A DNA stretch of 13,124 nucleotides, taken from an uncultured Steroidobacteraceae bacterium. GTDB taxonomy: Bacteria; Pseudomonadota; Gammaproteobacteria; Steroidobacterales; Steroidobacteraceae. The DNA is taken from assembly GCA_955652795.1 (NCBI GenBank), contig CATPBQ010000181.1, positions 1-13,124 on the forward strand, written 5' to 3'. Within the stretch, counting starts at the first letter, position 1. Every line of letters starts with the position of its first letter. Shown here one piece after another: positions 6,924 to 12,598 of this stretch. The notes below the pieces were generated by a model. It was given only the letters and a program-made list of their open reading frames with translations, ran no database searches and was not told the origin of the DNA. A program made the translations under genes and the position numbers.

Positions 6924-7627
6924 CAGGCCGCGCGGTTTGCGCGCCGCGCCGCGAGCAGAGTCTTGGCCGTCTCCACCGCGATCGCGGCATCGCGGCAGTA
7001 CGCGTCGGCCCCCACCGCTCTGCCGAATTCCTCATTCAGCGGGGCGCCGCCGACCAGTACGATGTAGTCCTTGCGGATACCCTTTTCCCGCAGGGTGTCG
7101 ATCACGACTTTCATGTACGGCATGGTGGTGGTGAGCAGGGCGGACATGCCGAGGATGTCCGGCTTGTGCTGTTCCAGCGCCGCGAGATATTTCTCGACCG
7201 GGTTGTTGATACCGAGATCGACGACCTCGAAGCCCGCGCCCTCGAGCATCATCGACACCAGATTCTTGCCGATGTCGTGAATGTCGCCCTTGACGGTGCC
7301 GATCACGATCTTGCCTATGGGCGGCACACCGGTCTCCGCCAGCAGCGGACGCAGGATCTCCATGCCGCCCTTCATCGAGTTCGCGGCGAGCAGGACCTCG
7401 GGCACGAACAGGATGCCGTCGCGGAAGTCGATACCAACGATGCGCATGCCTTCGACCAGCGCGTCATTCAACACTTTCTCGGCGTTCCAGCCCCGCTTGA
7501 GGAAGATGCGCGTGGCTTCTTCGACCTCGACCCTGAGGCCGTTGTAGAGGTCATCGTGGACCTGCTCGGTGAGCTCCTGATCGTTGAGATCGCTTAGCTT
7601 GAATTCGGCGTCGGCTTGCTCTGCCAT
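6923..7627 (-). CDS. Methylamine-type corrinoid (cobalamin-binding) protein
   Basis: A 234-residue protein with the standard two-part build of MtbC/MttC/MtgC corrinoid proteins. An N-terminal four-helix cap covers about residues 12-100, with FRDGILFVPEVLLAANSMK typical of the family. A Rossmann-like B12-binding domain follows. The cobalt-ligating His117 is in GDIHDIG (114-120) with Asp115 and Gly120, and the later GMSALLTTTMPYM and VLVGGAPLNEEF segments line the nucleotide tail. It shuttles the methyl group between the MttB-like enzyme and the pterin-dependent methyltransferase. Start ATG 7627 is supported by a GGAG site 9 nt upstream; an open extension to 7705 is not conserved. It is the first gene of the eight-gene operon, so the 153-nt gap before it probably carries the operon promoter. 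Confidence 0.94.
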   Translation of the reverse strand: MAEQADAEFKLSDLNDQELTEQVHDDLYNGLRVEVEEATRIFLKRGWNAEKVLNDALVEGMRIVGIDFRDGILFVPEVLLAANSMKGGMEILRPLLAETGVPPIGKIVIGTVKGDIHDIGKNLVSMMLEGAGFEVVDLGINNPVEKYLAALEQHKPDILGMSALLTTTMPYMKVVIDTLREKGIRKDYIVLVGGAPLNEEFGRAVGADAYCRDAAIAVETAKTLLAARRANRAA

Positions 7628-7780
7628 TGTCGAAATCTCCATGCGCGACAGGGGTCTAGCGGAGTGCGCGCGCTTTACATGGTAAGGGGAGGGTGCCGCG
7701 GGCAATGGCTACTTCGCGACCGCCGCGTGTCCGCCAACGACACCGCCAGCGCATCACGATCGCATTAAGACAAGAGCCGC
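7628..7780. promoter_or_regulatory. Gap upstream of the corrinoid operon with a small dyad
   Basis: This 153-nt gap separates the regulator stop from the first operon gene, both on the minus strand, and is the natural place for the operon promoter. I find no convincing -35/-10 pair. It holds a short dyad GTGTC-CGCCAAC-GACAC at 7727-7743, about 100 nt before the corrinoid ATG, and two CCGCCA copies 12 bp apart (7731-7736 and 7743-7748). These could be an activator operator, but chance repeats are common in GC-rich DNA. No terminator with a T-run follows the regulator gene, so read-through from it is possible. Confidence 0.35.
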
Positions 7781-8782
7781 TCAGACCGGAGCGCTCTCGC
7801 CCTGGGGGCGCGCGAGCGCGCCGGGCTTACCCTGACGGGTCTGGCGTTCCGCGCTTGGCGGGCAGCCGAACTGCGCACGGTAGCAGCGCGAGAAATGCGG
7901 CGGCGACTGGAAGCCGCAGGCGGTGGTGATATCGATGATCGGCATCGAGGTCTGCAGCAGCAGCTCGCGTGCGCGGCGCAGGCGCATCTGCAGGTAGTAG
8001 CGCTTGGGCACGCAGTTCAGATGGCGCTTGAACAGGCGCTCGATCTGGCGCCGCGAGAGTCCGGTAGCGGAGGCGATCTCATCGAGCGACAGGGGCTTCT
8101 CGATGTTCTCTTCCATGAGCTGTGCCACCTTGATCAGGCTTTCGTGGCTCACACCGATCTGGGCGCGCAACGGCACATACTGCCGGTCGCGGTCGTTGCG
8201 CACCCGATCCACGATGAACTGCTCGGAGATGAGCTGCGAAACGCGCGCACCGAGCTTCGACTCCACCAGGTGCAGCATCAGATCCAGCGGCGCCACTCCG
8301 CCCGAGCAGGTGAAGCGATCGCGGTCGATGGTGAACAGCTGATCGCTCAAGCGGATGCGTGGGAACTCCTCGCGTAGCGCCGAGAGGTTCTCCCAGTGGA
8401 TGGTGGCGCGGTACCTATCCAGCAGCCCCGCCTTCGCCAGCGCATAGCCCCCGGTGCACAGTGCACCCAGTGGCACACGCCGCTCCGCAAGGCGCCTCAG
8501 GGCCGCCAGAATCTTGGGCGATACGGCCTCCTGCACCTCGACCCCGCCGCAGACGAACAGGATGTCGACGGGTCCCACCTGCTCGAGCGGCACAGTCGGG
8601 GCGAGCTGCAGGCCGTTGCTGGCCGGCGTCGGCTGCCCATCGAGGCTGACGATCGACCAGTCGTACACCGACTGGCCGGTGAGCTTGTTCGCCATGCGCA
8701 GCGGCTCGACCGCGGTCGACAGCGCGATCATCGAGTACCGCGGCAGGGTCAGGAACGCGAACTTGCTCCGGGGCAGGGCCAC
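7781..8782 (-). CDS. GbdR-like transcriptional activator (DJ-1/PfpI domain + AraC HTH)
   Basis: A 333-residue GlxA-type regulator. The N-terminal DJ-1/PfpI amidase-like sensing domain covers about 5-190, with VEPLRMANKL (25-34), FVCGGVEVQ (76-84) and the elbow GALCTGG containing Cys109. It includes CSGGVAPLDLMLHLVE (159-174), close to the SSGGTAPMDMMLHL segment I recall from GbdR. The AraC/XylS DNA-binding domain spans about 215-315, with helix-turn-helix units near 233-253 and 282-303. GbdR-type proteins sense glycine betaine or dimethylglycine and activate betaine, dimethylglycine and sarcosine genes; the neighbours here fit that job, but the ligand is inferred. I chose GTG 8782 because conserved sequence begins six residues later. 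The frame is open back to 8899 without similarity. No good ribosome site precedes the GTG. Confidence 0.9.
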   Translation of the reverse strand: MALPRSKFAFLTLPRYSMIALSTAVEPLRMANKLTGQSVYDWSIVSLDGQPTPASNGLQLAPTVPLEQVGPVDILFVCGGVEVQEAVSPKILAALRRLAERRVPLGALCTGGYALAKAGLLDRYRATIHWENLSALREEFPRIRLSDQLFTIDRDRFTCSGGVAPLDLMLHLVESKLGARVSQLISEQFIVDRVRNDRDRQYVPLRAQIGVSHESLIKVAQLMEENIEKPLSLDEIASATGLSRRQIERLFKRHLNCVPKRYYLQMRLRRARELLLQTSMPIIDITTACGFQSPPHFSRCYRAQFGCPPSAERQTRQGKPGALARPQGESAPV

Positions 8783-8789
8783 ATGCCAG

Positions 8790-8795
8790 ATTTTA
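8790..8795 (-). promoter_or_regulatory. Possible -10 box of the regulator, near-leaderless
   Basis: Read on the minus strand this is TAAAAT, 5 of 6 matches to the TATAAT consensus, eight bases before the GTG at 8782. Transcription from it would begin about at the start codon, which would fit the absence of a ribosome site. There is no good -35 box at the right distance. This is a weak call. Confidence 0.25.
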
Positions 8796-8805
8796 CGCCG
8801 TTCTT

Positions 8806-8822
8806 GCCTGATTGCGACAGGC
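8806..8822. repeat. Short dyad upstream of the regulator
   Basis: GCCTG-ATTGCGA-CAGGC, with 5-bp arms and a 7-bp centre. It lies just upstream of the possible -10 box of the regulator and could be an autoregulatory operator. The geometry equals that of the dyad at 7727-7743, but the arm sequences differ, so one shared binding protein is not shown. Confidence 0.3.
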
Positions 8823-8829
8823 GGTAACG

Positions 8830-8846
8830 AGGGCCCTCGGGGCCCT
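8830..8846. repeat. Perfect inverted repeat in the regulator/ccdA divergent gap
   Basis: AGGGCCC-TCG-GGGCCCT is a perfect 7-bp stem with a 3-nt loop. No T-run follows on either strand, so it is not a normal intrinsic terminator. Lying between two divergent promoters, it may act as an operator or as a barrier between the two units. Confidence 0.45.
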
Positions 8847-8863
8847 GTGACCTTCCGAGCCCC

Positions 8864-8902
8864 TGGTGCGCATGAATGATGCGCAGGATTGATGCGCATA
8901 GA
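8864..8902. repeat. Three tandem 13-bp direct repeats (TGRTGCGCA core), candidate operator
   Basis: Three units begin at 8864, 8877 and 8890. The first nine bases are TGGTGCGCA, TGATGCGCA and TGATGCGCA; the last four differ. Each holds the 6-bp palindrome TGCGCA (8867-8872, 8880-8885, 8893-8898), spaced exactly 13 bp. The third unit covers the -35 box of the ccdA promoter. F-plasmid CcdA is a ribbon-helix-helix protein that binds repeated 6-bp palindromes in its own promoter, so these are good candidates for the CcdA/CcdB autoregulatory operator. They could instead belong to the AraC-type regulator, since such proteins often bind direct repeats. Confidence 0.55.
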
Positions 8903-8918
8903 CTACCCAGCCTATAGT
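8889..8918 (+). promoter_or_regulatory. Predicted sigma-70 promoter of ccdAB
   Basis: The -35 box is TTGATG (8889-8894, 4 of 6 matches) and the -10 box TATAGT (8913-8918, 5 of 6), separated by 18 bp. Transcription would begin near 8925, leaving a short leader with a GAGG ribosome site at 8943-8946, just before the ccdA frame. Overlap with the 13-bp repeats suggests repression by the antitoxin or the toxin-antitoxin complex. Confidence 0.55.
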
Positions 8919-8953
8919 GCACGCGCAGGCCCAGGCAGCCGCGAGGATTCCCC

Positions 8954-9190
8954 GTCTCAGCCCGCACCCCAAAGGGCGCAAAGCGCGCCACCAACGTCAG
9001 CCTTCGTAGCGACCTGCTCGAGGCGGCCCGTGAAGCCGGCGTCAATCTTTCCGCGACGCTCGAACGCGCGCTCACGGAAGAACTTGCGCGATTGAAGCGC
9101 AGGCAGTGGCGCGAGGCGCACGCTCAGGCAATCGCAGCCTACAACGAGCAGTTTGAGAAGCACGGGACGTTTTCCGCGGGTGGCTTCTAG
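8954..9190 (+). CDS. ccdA: CcdA-like antitoxin, without a canonical start codon
   Basis: The frame encodes about 78 residues of a CcdA-type antitoxin. An N-terminal ribbon-helix-helix DNA-binding part (KRATNVSLRSDLLEAAREAG, then NLSATLERALTEEL) is followed by a CcdB-binding tail (RRQWREAHAQAIAAYNEQ, FEKHGTFS). It ends in TAG at 9188-9190, sharing its last base with the ccdB GTG. No ATG, GTG or TTG lies in frame between the upstream stop at 8915-8917 and the end of the conserved DNA-binding part. A GAGG ribosome site at 8943-8946 is followed after 7 nt by GTC at 8954, exactly where a start codon would be expected, so I give that as the start. Either GTC is used weakly, or a GTG was lost by a single change, or the base is an assembly error. 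If it is lost, this is a pseudogene beside an intact toxin frame. Confidence 0.7.
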   Translation, partial: VSARTPKGAKRATNVSLRSDLLEAAREAGVNLSATLERALTEELARLKRRQWREAHAQAIAAYNEQFEKHGTFSAGGF

Positions 9191-9507
9191 TGCCTCAGTT
9201 CGCGGTGTATAGGAACGAGAATTCGCGAACGAAGTCGCTCTTCCCGTTCCTTGTGGACGTGCAGCCGGACCTGTTTACAGACCTGCAGACGCGTGTGGTC
9301 ATCCCGCTCACCAAGGCGGTCGCACTGACGAAGTTCCCGCTGACCTACCTGACTCCGACGCTCACATTCGAAGGTGAGACCTACATGTTAATGACCCCGC
9401 AACTGGCGGGGATTGCGCGCGCAGATCTCGGTACGCACGCGGGCAGCGTCGCTGAACAGTGGAGGGCGATACTGGCCGCGGTCGATTTCCTGATGAGCGG
9501 ATTTTGA
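9190..9507 (+). CDS. ccdB: CcdB-like gyrase-poison toxin
   Basis: A 105-residue CcdB family protein, close to the 101 residues of the F-plasmid toxin. It begins MPQFAVYRNENS and contains FPFLVDVQPDL, TRVVIPLTK, an FEGETYMLMTPQLAGI strand pair, and a C-terminal helix ending FLMSGF. CcdB toxins poison DNA gyrase, and in the F protein the last three residues (W-G-I) are essential; here they are S-G-F, keeping the Gly only, so potency against gyrase is uncertain. The GTG start overlaps the antitoxin stop (TAGTG). The DNA is visibly less GC-rich than the flanking metabolic genes, consistent with acquisition. It converges on the dehydrogenase gene with 26 bp between the stops and no terminator hairpin there. 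Confidence 0.88.
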   Translation: MPQFAVYRNENSRTKSLFPFLVDVQPDLFTDLQTRVVIPLTKAVALTKFPLTYLTPTLTFEGETYMLMTPQLAGIARADLGTHAGSVAEQWRAILAAVDFLMSGF

Positions 9508-9533
9508 AACGGCGGCTGCCGAGCCCCCGGTCT

Positions 9534-11993
9534 CTAGGCCCGCAAATCGAGGTTGTCGGGGTCGTAGGGCGACTCGCGCAGGACCGTCGCCTGCTTGCGT
9601 TCGCCCAGGATCTCGATCGCAAGCTGCGTGCCTGGCTGGGCGAACTCGGCCCTGGTGTAGCCGATCGCGAGACTCTTCCTCAAACAGTGCCCGTAGTAGC
9701 CGGAGGTCGCACGCCCGATCACGCGGCCGCCAGGCTCGAACAGCGGCTCGTTGCCGAGCGGATCGGCGTCGGTTACGCCGTGCACCTCGAGCGTCACGAA
9801 ACGGTTGGGCACGCCGGCGGCCAGCTGCTTCTCGAGTGCTTCCTTGCCGATGAACGGTCCCTTGTTCATGCGCACGAATCGGTCGAGACCCGCCTCGAAG
9901 GGTGTGTAGTCGGGCGTCATGTCGCTACCCCACATGCGGTAGGACTTCTCCAGGCGCAGCGATTCCATGGCGCGCATGCCCACCATGCCGATGCCGTGAG
10001 CCTTGCCAGCCTCAAACAGCGCGTCAAACAGGTGATGCGCGTATTCGATGGGGAAGTGCAGCTCCCACCCCAGGGCGCCGACGAAGTTCACGCGCAGCGC
10101 ATACACCTCGACCGCGAGTCCCGCCTCCACGGTCTGTGCCGTTAGCCACGGGAAGGACGCGTTGTCGAGCGGTGTGTCAGTCAGCTGCGCAAGCACCTCG
10201 CGCGACTTGGGCCCCGCGAGCACGAAGCAGCCGCGGGTGTTGGTGATGTTGCGAAGCCCCACCGAGCCGTCCCGCGGCAATGACTTGAAGAGGTAATCGC
10301 TGTCGTAACGCTCCGCCGCGCCGGCGCTCACCACGTAGTAGTGCTGCTCGGCGATCTTGGTGACGGTGAACTCGGAACGAATGCCGCCGCGGCGCGTGAG
10401 CGCGTGACACAGCGCCATGCGCCCGATCTTCGCCGGAACCTTGTTGGCGACCAGTCCATCGAGCCAGCTCTGCGCCGCCGGTCCGGTCACCTCGTGCTTG
10501 GTGAACGGGGTGAGATCGATGATGCCCACGCGCTCGCGCATAAGGCGCGCTTCGTTGCCCACGTACTCGAAGTAGTTGCTGCGCCGGAAACTCCAGCGAT
10601 CCGTGCGCTCCACTCCCGGCGGCGCGAACCAGTTGGCGCGCTCCCAGCCATAGCGCTGTCCCCACACCGCGCCCCTGGCGTCGATCCGGTCGTACACCGG
10701 ACTCGTCTTCGCGGGGCGTGCGTCGGGGCGCTCCTCATCCGGAAAGTGGATGATGAACACGTTGCGGTAGGTTTCTTCGTTCTTTTTGACTACATACCGC
10801 TTGCTGGTGTACGCGCCGAAGCGGCGCGGATCCACCGCCAGCATGTCGATCCCCGGTTCGTCCTCGACGATCCACTCGGCGAGCTGCCAGCCCGAGCCGC
10901 CGGCGGCGGTGATGCCGAAGCTGTGCCCCTCGTTGAGCCATACGTTTCGCAGGCCCCAGGCCGGTCCGATGAGCGGGCTGCCGTCGGGCGTGTAGGAGAT
11001 CGGTCCGTTGACGATGTCCTTGATGCCACAGTTCTCCAGCGCCGGCACCCGACGCGTGGCCGCCTCGACGTGCGGCACGAGGCGATCGAGATCGCCTGGA
11101 AAGAGGCTGCGCCCGAACCAGTCGGGAACGCTGTCTGCAAAGCGCGCCGGCGCGCCCTTCTCGTAAGGACCCAGGATCCAGCCCAGGCGCTCCTCGCGCA
11201 GGTAATAGGACTTGTCGGACTCGCGCAGCACGGCGAGCTCGCGCCCGCCGCCCTGGCGATACGCCTTCAGCTCCGCCGACTCGTCGTAGACGATGTACTG
11301 GTGCTCGACCGGGATTGCCGGCACGTTCAGGCCCAGCAGCCGTCCGCTCTGCCGGGCGTAGTTACCGGTCGCCAACACGAGATGCTCCGCCGTGATATCG
11401 CCCTTGCTGGTGCGGACCTGCCACTCGCCGCTCGCAGTGCGCTCGATGCCGAGCGCCTCGGTGTGCTCGTAGATCTCGGCGCCGGCGCCGCGCGCACCCT
11501 TGCGCAGTGCCATGGTGAGATCGGCGGGCGCGATGTGGCCGTCGTGCGGATGGTAGAGTGCGCCGATAATGGCCGGGGTGTCGGCGCTGCCGCCGAGCTC
11601 GATGAGCGGCCAGAGCTCCTTGACCCGCGCGGGACTGATGACTTCGAAGGGCACGCCGATGGTGTTGGCCGTGCCGCAATATTTCTGGTACTCGTCCATG
11701 CGCTCTTTGCAGGTCGCGAGGCGCAGATTGCCGGTGACGTGAAAGCTTACGTCCTGGCCAGTCTCCTCGGGTAAGCGCTTGTACAGATCGACCGAGTACT
11801 TGTGCAGCTGGCCGACGGTGTAGCTCATGTTGAACAGCGGCAGGAGGCCCGCGGCGTGCCAGGTGGAGCCCGCGGTGAGCTCGCTGCGCTCGATCAGCGC
11901 GACATCCGTCCAGCCTTTTCTGGTCAGGTGATAGAGCGTGCTCACCCCGACCACGCCGCCGCCGATGACCAGGACCCGAACATGCGTCTTCAC
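9534..11993 (-). CDS. Dimethylglycine/sarcosine dehydrogenase-type FAD and folate enzyme
   Basis: A 819-residue enzyme from GTG 11993. It begins with a Rossmann FAD motif GGGVVG (11-16) and has GSTWHAAGL (42-50), where His46 matches the His that binds FAD covalently in mammalian dimethylglycine dehydrogenase. The DAO-type FAD domain reaches about residue 365, followed by a short FAO_M-like linker. The GCV_T/aminomethyltransferase folate domain covers about 430-700, and a GCV_T C-terminal barrel runs to the end, with DYTPFEAGL and FIGKEALEKQ. It oxidises an N-methyl group of dimethylglycine or sarcosine and passes formaldehyde to THF as methylene-THF. Length fits the family. A GGAG site lies 9 nt before the GTG; the frame is open to 12191, but that stretch overlaps soxG. 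Since SoxA and SoxG are encoded just upstream, dimethylglycine is the more likely substrate. The two cannot be told apart by eye. Confidence 0.9.
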   Translation of the reverse strand: MKTHVRVLVIGGGVVGVSTLYHLTRKGWTDVALIERSELTAGSTWHAAGLLPLFNMSYTVGQLHKYSVDLYKRLPEETGQDVSFHVTGNLRLATCKERMDEYQKYCGTANTIGVPFEVISPARVKELWPLIELGGSADTPAIIGALYHPHDGHIAPADLTMALRKGARGAGAEIYEHTEALGIERTASGEWQVRTSKGDITAEHLVLATGNYARQSGRLLGLNVPAIPVEHQYIVYDESAELKAYRQGGGRELAVLRESDKSYYLREERLGWILGPYEKGAPARFADSVPDWFGRSLFPGDLDRLVPHVEAATRRVPALENCGIKDIVNGPISYTPDGSPLIGPAWGLRNVWLNEGHSFGITAAGGSGWQLAEWIVEDEPGIDMLAVDPRRFGAYTSKRYVVKKNEETYRNVFIIHFPDEERPDARPAKTSPVYDRIDARGAVWGQRYGWERANWFAPPGVERTDRWSFRRSNYFEYVGNEARLMRERVGIIDLTPFTKHEVTGPAAQSWLDGLVANKVPAKIGRMALCHALTRRGGIRSEFTVTKIAEQHYYVVSAGAAERYDSDYLFKSLPRDGSVGLRNITNTRGCFVLAGPKSREVLAQLTDTPLDNASFPWLTAQTVEAGLAVEVYALRVNFVGALGWELHFPIEYAHHLFDALFEAGKAHGIGMVGMRAMESLRLEKSYRMWGSDMTPDYTPFEAGLDRFVRMNKGPFIGKEALEKQLAAGVPNRFVTLEVHGVTDADPLGNEPLFEPGGRVIGRATSGYYGHCLRKSLAIGYTRAEFAQPGTQLAIEILGERKQATVLRESPYDPDNLDLRA

Positions 11994-12052
11994 CAGGGTA
12001 TTCTCCAGGGGCGGCGATGCAAGCGCGGCCCCATTTGCGACGGTGCCTTGCC
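11994..12052 (-). other. 59-nt spacer between soxG and the dehydrogenase gene
   Basis: This is the only real gap inside the sox/dehydrogenase unit. It contains the GGAG ribosome site for the GTG at 11993. I see no hairpin plus T-run and no convincing promoter, so the three genes are probably co-transcribed leftward. Confidence 0.5.
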
Positions 12053-12598
12053 TTAAATGATCCCGCGCGCGGCTTCGCCGAGAAACTGCGATACATAAGC
12101 GACGAAGGAGCGCCACACCTCGACGCGGAACACCTGCGCGTCGGTGCGCCATAGCACGATTTCGGCCTTCGCCAGCATGGTGCGCGTGCACATGCCCACC
12201 GGGAAGGCGCTCGCATCCAAATCCAGCGGGCAGCCGGCGGCGAGCAGGGACATGGCCTGCGGGCCGCTCACCGCGAGCGCGCTCTGACGGTGGCTCACAT
12301 CCACGAGCGAATGCGGAAGCCGCTCGAGCGCCTCAGCCAGCGCAGCGCCGAATCCGGTAGGCGGCGGCGGTGGCGCGATCAGTAGCCACTCATCAGGCCC
12401 GAGCCACAGCGCCGCCCGATCGCCCTCGACCGTCGCCCGGCAGGCCGTCGCCGGGATGCCAAAACCGAGCGCGCTCTCTGCCGCCGCCCTGACATCGGAG
12501 CCGCCGCGCAGGACATAGCGCGTCGCGGGCGGGAGCGCGCGCAGCGCGGTGCTCGCGCTGACGAGCGCAAGGCAGCGGGCAGCGCTGAGATCACGCAT
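12053..12598 (-). CDS. soxG: Sarcosine oxidase gamma subunit (SoxG)
   Basis: A 181-residue protein resembling the gamma subunit of heterotetrameric sarcosine oxidase. It carries the typical WLGPDEWLLIAPP segment (in the same fold class as the folate-binding GCV_T proteins), HSLVDVSHRQSALAVSGP in the middle, LLAAGCPLDLDASAFPVG, and a C-terminal FRVEVWRSFVAYVSQFL. The subunit helps assemble the oxidase that turns sarcosine, THF and O2 into glycine, methylene-THF and H2O2. Its ATG at 12598 overlaps the soxA stop by 8 nt, the usual arrangement in soxBDAG operons; a longer open frame to 12655 is not needed. A 59-nt gap separates it from the dehydrogenase gene downstream, which has its own ribosome site. 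Confidence 0.88.
   Translation of the reverse strand: MRDLSAARCLALVSASTALRALPPATRYVLRGGSDVRAAAESALGFGIPATACRATVEGDRAALWLGPDEWLLIAPPPPPTGFGAALAEALERLPHSLVDVSHRQSALAVSGPQAMSLLAAGCPLDLDASAFPVGMCTRTMLAKAEIVLWRTDAQVFRVEVWRSFVAYVSQFLGEAARGII

Noticed and set aside
8830..8846. Intrinsic terminator at the GGGCCC inverted repeat
   Set aside because: The stem is perfect but no T-run follows on either strand, and it lies between divergent promoters where a terminator is not needed.
8864..8902. CRISPR or plasmid-origin iterons
   Set aside because: Only three short units with no spacers, no Cas or Rep gene nearby, and they overlap a promoter.
8889..9095. Plus-strand frame of 68 codons starting TTG-ATG at 8889
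   Set aside because: It runs out of frame through the conserved CcdA coding part and begins inside the predicted -35 box. It shows no family resemblance.
10341..11774. Open frame of 477 codons on the plus strand antisense to the dehydrogenase gene
   Set aside because: High GC keeps antisense frames open. Its translation has no recognisable domain, while the minus strand has a full FAD/folate enzyme.
11994..12191. N-terminal extension of the dehydrogenase
   Set aside because: It overlaps soxG and has no family sequence. The GTG at 11993 has a ribosome site and begins right before the FAD motif.
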